16,615 nt of DNA from Ramlibacter sp. (GCA_016713005.1 JADJPY010000007.1:1-16615); one strand, 5' to 3'; numbered from the stretch's first letter, positions 8,399 through 15,771 are shown. Notes: generated by a model not told the origin, from the sequence alone. Made by a program: numbers and translations.

Positions 8399-8536
8399 TC
8401 AGGCCATCGCCACGGCGATGAAGGCCAGCAGGAAGATCAGCAGGCCGCCCACCACCGGCAACACGATCGGGATCATGGGGGTGATGGCTTCGATCGGGTC
8501 CTGGCTGGCCGTTGCGGGCTCGTGGTGGTCAGACAT
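8399..8536 (-). CDS. Single-span small membrane protein, 45 residues
   Basis: The ATG (complement of 8534-8536) follows an AAGGAAG ribosome site. The product starts MSDHHEPATASQDPIEAITP, a polar, acidic, His-containing N-terminus. It ends with one hydrophobic helix, MIPIVLPVVGGLLIFLLAF, followed by IAVAMA and TGA at 8399-8401. Own ribosome site, own strong terminator and a sensible membrane topology argue that it is a real monocistronic gene. Very small one-span proteins of this kind are common in respiratory complexes, but nothing here links it to one, so the function is unknown. It is divergent from the lipoprotein gene at 8675, and pckG lies downstream on the same strand beyond the terminator. 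Confidence 0.7.
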   Translation of the reverse strand: MSDHHEPATASQDPIEAITPMIPIVLPVVGGLLIFLLAFIAVAMA

Positions 8537-8633
8537 GGTGCGCTTCCTTGCAATCGGGATTTCGGTTGCCGCGATTTTACCTTCACCGGGGCTCTACCAA
8601 ACAGGTCGGCCAAGCGACACATCGGCGCGTTAG

Positions 8634-8653
8634 AGTGAAACGACTGTTTCACT
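8634..8653. promoter_or_regulatory. Perfect 8-bp-arm dyad upstream of lipoprotein gene
   Basis: AGTGAAAC-GACT-GTTTCACT ends 21 bases before the ATG at 8675. It is either an operator (its size suits a TetR-type dimer) or a leader hairpin. It also lies about 100 bases upstream of the divergent small membrane gene. Confidence 0.45.
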
Positions 8654-8674
8654 GCGGGAAACCCGCGCCACACC

Positions 8675-9127
8675 ATGATCAAGAAGACCGCCTCCCTTGC
8701 CGCCGTTGCGATCGCCGCCCTGCTGGCCGGCTGTGCCTCCACCGGCCCCAACAGCCCCTCTGCCCAGCCGGTGCTGTACCCCAACGCCCACTACAACCGC
8801 GTGGGCGACGTGCAGGCCAAGGGCGAGGTGTCCTCCTGCATCGTCAAGGCCACGCAGGCCGGCCTGACGCCGGACGAAAAGAACAACGCCGTCGCCCGAT
8901 CGGCCGGCCAGGGCGCCGCCACGGTGGGCGTGGGCACGGCGGTGGGCGCGGCCGTGTCCGGCCACGGGCTGGGCGGTACGGTGCGGGCCGGCGTGGCCGG
9001 CGCGGCCATCGGCGGCTCGATGGGCGCCGTCAGCGGCGCCTTCCAGGACAGGCCCAACGCGGTGTACCGCCAGTTTGTGCAGCGCTGCCTGGCCGACAAG
9101 GGCTTTGACGTCATCGGCTGGAACTGA
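8675..9127 (+). CDS. Glycine-zipper lipoprotein
   Basis: This is a 150-residue outer-envelope lipoprotein. The first 20 residues are a type II signal peptide: KK at 3-4, a hydrophobic core, and the lipobox LLAGC with Cys20 as the lipidated residue. A polar region to about residue 70 includes YNRVGDVQAKGEVSSCIVKA. A Gly/Ala-rich segment follows (GQGAATVGVGTAVGAAVSGH, then AGVAGAAIGGSMGAVSGAF), the repeated small-residue spacing of glycine-zipper proteins, which insert in or pack at membranes. The C-terminus YRQFVQRCLADKGFDVIGW carries a second Cys that may pair with the one near residue 50. The frame is intact. The gene converges with the thioesterase gene. A role in envelope stability is the usual guess for the family; no specific function can be read. 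Confidence 0.8.
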   Translation: MIKKTASLAAVAIAALLAGCASTGPNSPSAQPVLYPNAHYNRVGDVQAKGEVSSCIVKATQAGLTPDEKNNAVARSAGQGAATVGVGTAVGAAVSGHGLGGTVRAGVAGAAIGGSMGAVSGAFQDRPNAVYRQFVQRCLADKGFDVIGWN

Positions 9128-9133
9128 CGCACC

Positions 9134-9151
9134 CGCGGGCGCCAGCCCGCG
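9134..9151. terminator. GC-rich hairpin between convergent genes
   Basis: CGCGGGC-GCCA-GCCCGCG is a perfect 7-bp stem in the 33-base gap between the lipoprotein and thioesterase stops. There is no T-run, so intrinsic termination is unproven. Confidence 0.4.
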
Positions 9152-9160
9152 CGGCGCGCG

Positions 9161-9577
9161 CTACAGCAGCGCGTAGGTGGTGCTGGCGCGGCTGACGCTT
9201 TTGCCGTCGCTGGCGCCGCGCAAGTCAATCTCGCCAAACGCCAGCGCCTTGCCCGCGCGCACCACGCGCGCCTGCACCAGGGAGTCCTGCCCCGACAGCG
9301 GCTTCAAGAAGCTGCTGTTGAGCTGCACCGTGGTGCAGGGGCGGAACTCCCCAAAGTGGTTGATCAGCGCCAGCACCATGGCCGTGTCGGCCGCGGCCAT
9401 CATGGCCTGGCCACACAGCATGCCGCCCACGCGGCTGAGCTGTTCGTTCTGCGGCAGGCGCAGGGTCACACTCTCGGTGTCAAACGCCTCCACCTGCAGG
9501 CCCAGCGCCTGCACCCAGGGGGCAAAGTACTCGGCCAGCGCGGCCTGTAGCGTGTCAGCGGTCACGTCAGCGGTCAC
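9161..9577 (-). CDS. PaaI-like hotdog-fold thioesterase
   Basis: This protein of about 138 residues is predicted to hydrolyse acyl-CoA thioesters in the cytosol. The hotdog signature is visible: LPQNEQLSRVGGMLCGQAMM with the central helix MAAADTAMVLALINHFG, then TVQLNSSFLKPLSGQDSLVQ and the strand pair ARVVRAGKALAFGEIDLRGA. The start is GTG at 9577, overlapping the ilvA stop as GTGA, so translation is probably coupled to ilvA. A second GTG 12 bases later (9565), with identical following codons, is an alternative start. The pairing with ilvA on one transcript does not reveal a shared pathway. The substrate is unknown. The frame is intact. Confidence 0.8.
   Translation of the reverse strand: MTADVTADTLQAALAEYFAPWVQALGLQVEAFDTESVTLRLPQNEQLSRVGGMLCGQAMMAAADTAMVLALINHFGEFRPCTTVQLNSSFLKPLSGQDSLVQARVVRAGKALAFGEIDLRGASDGKSVSRASTTYALL
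9554..9577 (-). repeat. Tandem 12-bp duplication holding two GTG starts
   Basis: GTGACCGCTGAC occurs twice in a row on the minus strand (9577-9566 and 9565-9554). The first copy overlaps the ilvA stop. Each copy begins with a potential GTG start of the thioesterase and encodes M/V-T-A-D. Confidence 0.9.
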
Positions 9578-10779
9578 TTTTGCTCCTCACATTGGAATCC
9601 GGCGGCCACCAGGGCCCCAAGCACTGCGGCCAGGTGATCCCGCCCGCGCGTCTGGATCACCAGCTCGATGTCCACGTTCTGTACCGACAGCGTGGTAAAG
9701 GCCCGCTGGTGGTGCACCTCGTCGATGTTGGCGCCCGCTTCGCCCACTACGGCCGTGATGCGGGCCAGCGAGCCCGGCACGTCGCGCGCGCTCACGCGGA
9801 TGCGCGCCAGCCGCCCGGCGCGCACCATGCCGCGCTCGATGATGGCCGCCAGCAGCAGCGGGTCAATGTTGCCGCCGCACAGCACCAGGCCCACCGTGCG
9901 GCCCTGAAAGCGCTGCGGGTGGCGCAGGAGCGCGGCCAGGCCGGCGGCGCCCGCGCCCTCGACCAGCGTCTTTTCAATCTCCAGCAGCATCACGATGGCC
10001 TGCTCGATGTCGGCCTCGTCCACCAGCAGCAGGTCGTCCACCAGCCGCGCCACCGCCTCGCGGGTGATGGCGCCCGGCGTGCCCACGGCAATGCCTTCGG
10101 CGATGGAGCTCAGCCCCTGCGGGTGATGCGTGCCCTTGATGGCGTTGAACATCGCGGGGAAGCGCGCCGTCTGCACGCCCACGATCTCTATCCCCGGTTT
10201 AAGCGCACGCGCCGCGGTGGCAATGCCCGCGATCAGCCCGCCGCCGCCCACGGCAATCACCAGCGTATCCAGCTCGGGCACGGCCTGCAGCATCTCCAGC
10301 CCCACCGTGCCCTGGCCGGCGATGATGGCCTCGTCGTCGTAGGGGTGCACAAAGGTCAGGCCCTGCGCGGCGGCCAGCTCCAGCGCGTGGGCGCGGGCTT
10401 CGTCCAGCGTGTCGCCGTGGAGCACCACCTCGGCACCAAAGCCCCGGGTGCGCTCGATCTTGACGCCTGGCGTAAAGCGCGGCATCACGATCACCGCGCG
10501 CAGGCCCAGGCGCTGCGCGTGATAGGCCACACCCTGCGCATGGTTGCCCGCGCTCATGGCGACAACGCCAGGGCGTGAACCGGTGCTGTCCACCAGCTGC
10601 GTGAGCTTGTTGCACGCGCCGCGCTCCTTGAAGGAAGCCGTGAACTGCAGGTTCTCAAACTTGAGAAAGATGCGCGCCCCCGTCAGCTGCGAGAGCGTGC
10701 GCGATTCCACACAGGGCGTGTCCAGCACCTGGCCCTGCAGCCGTGCCGCAGCGCGGCGAATGTCGTCCAGTTCCACCAT
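9574..10779 (-). CDS. ilvA: Threonine ammonia-lyase with C-terminal ACT-like domain
   Basis: This is a PLP enzyme (EC 4.3.1.19) turning L-threonine into 2-oxobutanoate and ammonia, the first step towards isoleucine. I start it at the ATG complementary to 10777-10779 (MVELDDIRRAAARLQGQVLD), giving 401 residues. The frame is open 25 codons further upstream, but that extension (MMRHGRHALLENRHS...) is not family-like. Marks: the PLP lysine K51 in TASFKERGA, SAGNHAQG at 76-83, and the phosphate-binding AVGGGGLIAG at about 176-185. From about residue 325 an ACT-like domain begins RIRVSARDVPGSLARITAVV. The short length with one ACT-like domain resembles the TdcB/IlvA1 type rather than the 500-residue E. 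coli IlvA with two. The thioesterase follows with a four-base overlap. Confidence 0.9.
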   Translation of the reverse strand: MVELDDIRRAAARLQGQVLDTPCVESRTLSQLTGARIFLKFENLQFTASFKERGACNKLTQLVDSTGSRPGVVAMSAGNHAQGVAYHAQRLGLRAVIVMPRFTPGVKIERTRGFGAEVVLHGDTLDEARAHALELAAAQGLTFVHPYDDEAIIAGQGTVGLEMLQAVPELDTLVIAVGGGGLIAGIATAARALKPGIEIVGVQTARFPAMFNAIKGTHHPQGLSSIAEGIAVGTPGAITREAVARLVDDLLLVDEADIEQAIVMLLEIEKTLVEGAGAAGLAALLRHPQRFQGRTVGLVLCGGNIDPLLLAAIIERGMVRAGRLARIRVSARDVPGSLARITAVVGEAGANIDEVHHQRAFTTLSVQNVDIELVIQTRGRDHLAAVLGALVAAGFQCEEQK

Positions 10780-10909
10780 CGGGCGATTGTGAAACGAAAA
10801 AACCCGAGTGCTGTGGCGGTTTTCTAACAATGCATGTCTTCCATGACGCATCAAGCTGCGTTATCGTGCTTCAAGCCCTGGTGGATTTCTTCCTTGCTGG
10901 AGGTTGTCG
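10780..10909. promoter_or_regulatory. Divergent promoter region between ilvA and the AAA+ gene
   Basis: This 130-base gap must hold both promoters. It has an A-rich run (GAAACGAAAAAACCC, near 10790-10805) and a small dyad ACGCA-TCAAGC-TGCGT (10846-10861). A strong ribosome site GGAGG (10899-10903), six bases from the ATG at 10910, fixes the start of the AAA+ gene. No clear -35/-10 pair stands out. Confidence 0.4.
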
Positions 10910-13258
10910 ATGGTCAGACGTTCGGCCGAGTTGCAGCTGCTGCCTTCCCCCGGGCTCACGGACGCGCCGGTGCTGGACTTGATGTGCTCGCACTTTGTGC
11001 TGACGCTGGCGGCCAAGCAGGGCGGCAAGTTCAATGTGCGGCGCGACCTGAACGGCCTGCTCTCGTTGGCCGGGCGCCACCTGGTGTGGCCGGCACCCGC
11101 GCTGGCCCGCCTGCGCGAGTTTTTGGGCCGGCGCTGCCGAGACAACGAGTTCTGGCGCGGCCACGAGGCGCTTGGCGCACGCGCTTTCCTGGAGCGCCAC
11201 GGCGTGTGGCGCGGCCCGTATGAAGAAGGCACGCTGTTCTTTTACCTGGACGAACACGCCAAAGACGCCCCCAAAGACCTGCTGGCCGTGCTCACCGTGA
11301 CCTGCGAGTGGCTGACCAGCGCCCTCAAGAAGCACAGCACGCTGGTAGAGAAAAACATCGACGCGCTCTCGGGCCTGCTGCAGCTCAACAAGGCCGAGCG
11401 CGCCCTGTTGCTCTATGGCACGCTGGCGCGCTACCAGCGGGACTTGCGCAGCATATTGGTGGAGTTCAAGGTCAACAACGCGCCCGAGGCCTACGCCGCC
11501 ATTGCCGACATTGCCGGCGTCAGCCCCGCAGAGGTGGGCGAGGCGCTGCGCGCGGGCTCGCGCCTGGAGCGCATTGGCCTGGTGGAGAACCTGATCTCCG
11601 AACACAACATCACCGACCTGGCCGACCTGATGAAGGTCAGCGAGAAGCTGCCCCCCGTGCTGATGCGCGAGTACCGCGACGAGAGCGAGCTGATGGCGGT
11701 GTTTACCCGCCCGTCTGCCAAGAGCACGCTGACGCTGGACGACTTTGCCTTTGCGCAGGACGACGCGCGCATGCTCAGCGCGCTGCTGCGCAACGCCGTG
11801 GCGCGCAAGGAGCCCGGCGTCAACGTGCTGCTGTATGGGCCGCCCGGCACCGGCAAGACCGAGCTGGCCAAGGTGGTGGCCCAGGCCGCCGGGCTGGAGC
11901 TGTACGAGGTGGAGTACGCCGACCGCGACGGCAACAGTTTGAGCGGGCGCGACCGCTACCGGTCACTGCAAATCGCGCAGGTGTTTTTAAAGGGCAGCGC
12001 CCAGGCCGCCCTGCTGTTTGACGAGGTGGAAGACGTCTTCCCGCCCATATCCAGCGAGGCCGCCCAGCTGATGGCGCGCGCCGAGCAGGTGGCCGCGCCC
12101 GCCAGCGGCAGCGTGAGCGGCAAGGCCTGGGTCAACCAGATCCTGGAGACCAACCCCGTGCCCACGCTGTGGGTGACCAACCGCATCGAGCAGATTGACC
12201 CGGCTTTCCGCCGCCGCTTTGCCTACCACCTGGAGCTGAAGAGCCCGCCCCCCGGCGCGCGCGAGCAGCTGGTGCGCCGCACGCTGGAGGGCGTGGCCGT
12301 GAGCGACGCCTTTGTGGCGCGGCTGACCGAGCGCAAGGGCCTGACGCCCGCGCAGATACGCACCGCGGTGCGCTTTGCCGGCCTGGCCGCCGAGCCCGCA
12401 CCGGGGCTGGCCACCGAGCCCGCCGCGCAAGGCATGCCAATGGATGTGCCCGCGGTAGAGGCGCTGATAGAGCGCCAGCTGCGCAACGCCGACCAGGCCC
12501 TGGGCAACCGCAGCCAGGGCGCGGGCGAGCGGCGCAGCGTCACCACGTACGACCTGGGCATGCTGAACGTAGAGACGCGCTTTGAGGTGCCGCGCATTGT
12601 GGATGCCCTGAAAAGCCGCGGCCACGGCACGCTGTGCTTTTATGGCGCGCCTGGCACCGGCAAGACGGCGCTGGCCGAGCACATCGCCCGCGCGCTGGAG
12701 CGCCCGCTCATCATCAAGCAGGCCAGTGATTTGATGAGCAAGTACGTGGGCGAGACCGAGCAGAACATGGCCGCCATGTTCCGCGAGGCAGAGTCCGAGA
12801 AAGCCGTGCTCCTGCTGGACGAGGCCGACAGCTTCTTGCAGGACAGGCGCGGCGCGCAGCGCACCTATGAGGTGACGGAGGTCAACGAGATGCTGCAGGG
12901 CATGGAGCGCTTTAACGGCATCTTTGTGTGCACCACCAACCTGCTGGACCGCATAGACCAGGCGGCGCTGCGCCGGTTTACCTTCAAGATCAAGTTCTTG
13001 CCGTTGACGGCCGCACAGCGCGAGCGCATGTTTACCGCCGAGGCGCTGGCCGGCGACGCCACGCTGCTGACGCCCGAGCTGTGCGCGCGGCTGGCCCGGC
13101 TGGAGCAGCTGTGCCCCGGCGACTTTGCCGCCGTCAAGCGGCAGGTGGACATATTGGCGGCCGAGTTCAGCTCGGCGGAGTTCATGGACCAGCTGGAAGC
13201 CGAGCACCGCATCAAGCCGGAGGTGCGGGAGGCACGGCAGATGGGGTTTTTACAGTAG
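10910..13258 (+). CDS. Double AAA+ ATPase of unknown role
   Basis: This is a 782-residue soluble protein. The ATG at 10910 follows GGAGG by six bases; a TTG two codons earlier is a poorer start. Residues 1-290 form an N-terminal helical region (MCSHFVLTLAAKQGGKF, LSGLLQLNKAERALLLYG) with no signal or membrane span. AAA+ module 1 has Walker A GPPGTGKTE (K316) and Walker B LLFDEVEDVF (D371, E372), then the sensor-like LWVTNRIEQIDPAFRRRF. Module 2 has Walker A GAPGTGKTA (K585), the pore-loop-like SKYVGETEQN, Walker B LLLDEADSF (D637, E638) and FVCTTNLLDRIDQAALRRF. Both sites look active, so it is a likely ring ATPase that remodels or unfolds proteins (SpoVK/COG0464-like). No protease domain or adaptor is encoded nearby. 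A 58-bp repeat starts at the base after its stop. Confidence 0.85.
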   Translation: MVRRSAELQLLPSPGLTDAPVLDLMCSHFVLTLAAKQGGKFNVRRDLNGLLSLAGRHLVWPAPALARLREFLGRRCRDNEFWRGHEALGARAFLERHGVWRGPYEEGTLFFYLDEHAKDAPKDLLAVLTVTCEWLTSALKKHSTLVEKNIDALSGLLQLNKAERALLLYGTLARYQRDLRSILVEFKVNNAPEAYAAIADIAGVSPAEVGEALRAGSRLERIGLVENLISEHNITDLADLMKVSEKLPPVLMREYRDESELMAVFTRPSAKSTLTLDDFAFAQDDARMLSALLRNAVARKEPGVNVLLYGPPGTGKTELAKVVAQAAGLELYEVEYADRDGNSLSGRDRYRSLQIAQVFLKGSAQAALLFDEVEDVFPPISSEAAQLMARAEQVAAPASGSVSGKAWVNQILETNPVPTLWVTNRIEQIDPAFRRRFAYHLELKSPPPGAREQLVRRTLEGVAVSDAFVARLTERKGLTPAQIRTAVRFAGLAAEPAPGLATEPAAQGMPMDVPAVEALIERQLRNADQALGNRSQGAGERRSVTTYDLGMLNVETRFEVPRIVDALKSRGHGTLCFYGAPGTGKTALAEHIARALERPLIIKQASDLMSKYVGETEQNMAAMFREAESEKAVLLLDEADSFLQDRRGAQRTYEVTEVNEMLQGMERFNGIFVCTTNLLDRIDQAALRRFTFKIKFLPLTAAQRERMFTAEALAGDATLLTPELCARLARLEQLCPGDFAAVKRQVDILAAEFSSAEFMDQLEAEHRIKPEVREARQMGFLQ

Positions 13259-13316
13259 AAATCGGGCTGTAGCCCCCGCCAGTGCTTGCTGAACCGCTAC
13301 TGATTTAATAGCGAAA
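13259..13316. repeat. Intergenic repeat, copy 3 (58 bp, left flank of cassette)
   Basis: This begins directly after the AAA+ stop codon. It contains GGGCT-GT-AGCCC (13264-13275) and ends in the 17-nt palindromic module GCTACTGATTTAATAGC (13296-13312) plus GAAA. It matches copy 4 at 43 of 58 positions without gaps (hand count) and is in the same orientation. Confidence 0.8.
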
Positions 13317-13388
13317 TGCAGCGCACCTTTGGCTTGTAAGCTCCCGGACCTGCAGTGCTGGCGTAGCGTGCATCGGCTCAGGAGCTCT

Positions 13389-13499
13389 ATGCCGGTGAGC
13401 ACTAAATGCCCCGGGTTCAAGGGCGCTACCAGTAACATTTGTTCGCTATCTGCCAGTTGTGGGCATTCGCTAGTGACTGGCAGCGAGTACCTGTCGTAG
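13389..13499 (+). other. 36-codon open frame with ribosome site
   Basis: AGGAG (13380-13384) stands four bases before an ATG that opens MPVSTKCPGFKGATSNICSL and ends with TAG at 13497-13499. It has three Cys but no recognisable motif. It lies in the 244-base gap between the AAA+ gene and the cassette and is convergent with the latter. It may be chance or a remnant. Confidence 0.2.
13450..13483. terminator. Hairpin past the 3' end of the cassette
   Basis: CTGCCAGT (13450-13457) and ACTGGCAG (13476-13483) form a perfect 8-bp stem with an 18-base loop, 20 bases beyond the stop of the last cassette gene. There is no T-run. TTCGCTA also occurs twice, at 13442 and 13466. It is a possible transcript end. 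Confidence 0.3.
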
Positions 13500-13502
13500 T
13501 TA

Positions 13503-14354
13503 TTAGCCGGCAGCACCAACCTGATAGTCGTCGGCCTTTAGAGTCATGTACTCCAGACGCCACTGCGTGAGAAGTCTCGCCTTGCTCACGGTTAGATCGT
13601 CCTCGGAGATGGACATACATCCCATCAAGGCAATCCCTTTCCATATGCCAGCGGCTTGGTCGAAGTGCTTTTCTGCGAAGAGATTCGTGATCGCGGCTTC
13701 GACCTTATCCACCTCGTCAGCAGTCCGCTCCGGATCGTCGCCCGGCGGGTAGGCAAGAACGATTTTCAGGACATAGGGACTGCCATCGGAGTGATCGATT
13801 TCATTCCCACCATCTACATCGAAATAGATGGCGGACAGTAGCTTGCCGACCGGCTCGACGATTTTGGCGAGGTGTTGTTTGACTTTCGACTGGATTAGAC
13901 GATTAACGAAAGTGTCAGGGAATGCCGCTCGGTTGTAGCGGATTTCCAGCCAAGAGCGTAGTACCGACAACGACTTGCCGTCAAAACTATGAGTGGTGTC
14001 GGGAGTGAATGCTGCGAGTGCCTGCTTCGGAATCGAGCGCTTGTCTGTAGCGACCAATTCGACAACTGTTGCGATACCGTTTTTCTGTGCCTCGACGTGT
14101 AGCGTGCGTGGCGCCTTTGCCCAGTAATAGTTGCCGTCCCCCTTGGGCAGATGACGCCCCACAATGATTTCCACGTTTGGCTCAATCTGCAAGTCATCGT
14201 TCGCCAAATCACAATCGTGACTGATGATGACCACACAGGTCGAGTCAGGCTCATCAGAATGGAGCAGTCCCATGGCCCGGATAGCGTCCATCGTGAGGAC
14301 GTGGCCTTGGCGCCACTGCGTATCTCTGGTCCAGCTTCCTGCCATGCCATCCAT
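13503..14354 (-). CDS. Cassette gene 3: uncharacterised protein with SHDCDL motif
   Basis: This is a soluble protein of about 283 residues. I start at the ATG complementary to 14352-14354; a TTG at 14363, overlapping the upstream stop as TTGA, and an ATG at 14345 are alternatives. Early residues RDTQWRQGHVLTMDAIRAMG lead into CVVIISHDCDLAND (Ser45, His46, Asp47, Cys48, Asp49), then EPNVEIIVGRHLP and YYWAKAPRTLH. The middle has LRSWLEIRYNRAAFPDTFVN. The C-terminal half includes YFDVDGGNEID and YPPGDDPERTADEVDKVEAA. The compact His-Asp-Cys-Asp group could bind a metal or form an active site, which is inference. I recall similar proteins next to TIGR04255 genes but no assigned function. G+C is lower than in the flanks. 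There is no signal peptide or TM span. It overlaps or abuts the HTH gene, so an operon is very likely. Confidence 0.75.
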   Translation of the reverse strand: MDGMAGSWTRDTQWRQGHVLTMDAIRAMGLLHSDEPDSTCVVIISHDCDLANDDLQIEPNVEIIVGRHLPKGDGNYYWAKAPRTLHVEAQKNGIATVVELVATDKRSIPKQALAAFTPDTTHSFDGKSLSVLRSWLEIRYNRAAFPDTFVNRLIQSKVKQHLAKIVEPVGKLLSAIYFDVDGGNEIDHSDGSPYVLKIVLAYPPGDDPERTADEVDKVEAAITNLFAEKHFDQAAGIWKGIALMGCMSISEDDLTVSKARLLTQWRLEYMTLKADDYQVGAAG

Positions 14355-14359
14355 GTCGG

Positions 14360-15001
14360 TCAAACGGCTTCATCGAATGTGGGACGCCCCATGTCGGATA
14401 CATCAGGACGCGAAGGCGCTCTGCCCTCAAGCAAGGCATCGAGATTTGCCTTTGCGACTGTCCCCCGCTGTATTATCCGAAGGAGTCTTTCCGCCGTTTC
14501 CTTGCCATCGGCACCTTGCCCCATCAGTTCGACGAATGACCTGCCTTGTGCCAAGGTACGGTCCAGAGAAAGTGCCGACGGTTTGAAGCCAGCCTCAGTG
14601 AATGCGCGAGCAGCCGCGGCCAGCTGTACGAGCTTGTCCTGATGCTGCTCCTTGGGAGTTTCACCATTGAGCCAGTTATAGAGCGTCTGGCGTGATACCC
14701 CGAAAATCGCTGGCAAATGGGACATAGTTCGGCCGAAACCGGCCTTCACCTCTTGCATCAGGTCACTGTAGGAGGCGAACTTTTCCTGAGCTGCAGCGAG
14801 TTCGATTTTCTGGATTACGTAGGGGCTATAGCCTTGGCGCGAAATGAAAAAGGACACGCTCTCGACTCCGCCGGTCCCACTTCCGCCAAAGCAGGGAAGC
14901 AGGCCGCCTTCGACAACGGGAGCCCGGTTGTAGATTGCGGGAGCGGGCCGGTAGTAGCTGTGGACGTTGATATCGCCAATCGGAACTGCGAATCCGAGCA
15001 T
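14360..15001 (-). CDS. Cassette gene 2: helix-turn-helix protein
   Basis: This protein of 213 residues starts at the ATG complementary to 14999-15001. The N-terminal 80 residues are unfamiliar (MLGFAVPIGDINVHSYYRPA, then GGVESVSFFISRQGYSPYVI). A clear DNA-binding helix-turn-helix follows at about residues 87-112: AGFGRTMSHLPAIFGVSRQT, then LYNWLNGETPKE, where GVSRQTLYNW is the recognition helix as in Cro/XRE-like and transposon-type HTHs. The C-terminal half is helical (KLVQLAAAARAF, KPSALSLDRTLAQGRSFVEL, AERLLRIIQRG) and ends MGRPTFDEAV. It is the middle gene of the cassette. Its stop overlaps the start region of gene 3, and its 5' end lies inside the open frame of gene 1. It probably regulates the cassette, though the unusual N-terminus suggests it may do more. 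Confidence 0.75.
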   Translation of the reverse strand: MLGFAVPIGDINVHSYYRPAPAIYNRAPVVEGGLLPCFGGSGTGGVESVSFFISRQGYSPYVIQKIELAAAQEKFASYSDLMQEVKAGFGRTMSHLPAIFGVSRQTLYNWLNGETPKEQHQDKLVQLAAAARAFTEAGFKPSALSLDRTLAQGRSFVELMGQGADGKETAERLLRIIQRGTVAKANLDALLEGRAPSRPDVSDMGRPTFDEAV

Positions 15002-15771
15002 TCAAATGCGTACCGCGTTGCGGTGGTCTTGAACGCCGTTCCGATGACCTTGTGGATAGCGTCCAGATGGTCTGCAACGGCCTTTGTCGAAAACGCCTCA
15101 CGTCCTTCAACGAAACCATCGTTGTCGAGAATTGCACTGGTACCCGAATATGACGTGAATCTTTCAGTAATCCGCAAGCTCCCTAGCTGGATATCCGGCG
15201 GAAAGGCCAGAGGGCCTTCTTGTATGACAACCCGACTCAATAGCTTGATGTTTTCGACCTGGTTCATTGCCTCTGTAAAGGAGTACAGCGGGCGTCCTCC
15301 AAGGCGCGGACTCAGCCCTTGAACCTGTTCAACGAGGTATTGCTCGATGGATTCCCCGGGTTGCGGCATCACCCGGTCGAGGTATCGAAGTCCGACGCGT
15401 TCAGTAAAGGCGAGTTTTACCGCATCATTGATGATGCTCAATCCCCCTAAGAAGCAAGCCGAGAAGGTTTCGAATTGACCGTAATTGGTTGACTGAAGAG
15501 TGAGGCGCTGACCATCGAGGATGAAGGTATGCGTTTTCTCGACATTGCCGAAGAGGAACCTTTCCTGCTGAACAGGGTTCGGGGTCGGCGGTTTGCCTTC
15601 TTGGGTCGTCAACTGGATCGAGATGAGATGCTGGCGATCAAAATCAGGGTACCCTGCCTGACGGAAGCTCTCCTGAATGCTTGGCAGGAAATCGACCAGC
15701 TTCAGAATTGGGTTGAACAGTACCTGGGCCAAGGTCAGGTACACAGGCGGGTTCTTGAGCGGCGTTCCCAT
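14815..15771 (-). CDS. Cassette gene 1: TIGR04255-family protein
   Basis: The ATG (complement of 15769-15771) lies directly after an in-frame TAG and 11 bases after GGAG. The product shows the marks of the sporadically distributed TIGR04255 family: PPVYLTLAQVLFNPILKLVD at the start, then FRQAGYPDF, LQSTNYGQFETFSACFLGGL, RVGLRYLDRVMPQPGESIEQ, ERFTSYSGTSAILDNDGF, and AVADHLDAIHKVIGTAF near residue 245. The open frame gives 318 residues, but the family core seems to end near residue 257 (TRYAFE); the last 61 residues are low-complexity and overlap the HTH gene out of frame. A one-base shift near 15005-15010 would put TGA at 15002-15004, directly before the HTH ATG. Function unknown. Members occur patchily and are often next to regulators or in islands. 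Confidence 0.8.
   Translation of the reverse strand: MGTPLKNPPVYLTLAQVLFNPILKLVDFLPSIQESFRQAGYPDFDRQHLISIQLTTQEGKPPTPNPVQQERFLFGNVEKTHTFILDGQRLTLQSTNYGQFETFSACFLGGLSIINDAVKLAFTERVGLRYLDRVMPQPGESIEQYLVEQVQGLSPRLGGRPLYSFTEAMNQVENIKLLSRVVIQEGPLAFPPDIQLGSLRITERFTSYSGTSAILDNDGFVEGREAFSTKAVADHLDAIHKVIGTAFKTTATRYAFECSDSQFRLAISTSTATTGPLPQSTTGLPLSKAACFPALAEVGPAESRACPFSFRAKAIAPT

Noticed and set aside
9580..10578. 332-codon open frame on the plus strand
   Set aside because: It is antisense to ilvA, rich in His/Arg/Gln/Ala and without motifs, as expected for a shadow frame.
11987..13207. 406-codon open frame on the minus strand
   Set aside because: It is antisense to the AAA+ gene; the composition is a high-G+C shadow, and the plus-strand protein has clear Walker motifs.
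13441..13483. Possible integron attC-like site (inverted repeat with internal direct repeat)
   Set aside because: There are no paired GTTRRRY/RYYYAAC ends and no integrase; an ordinary hairpin is simpler.
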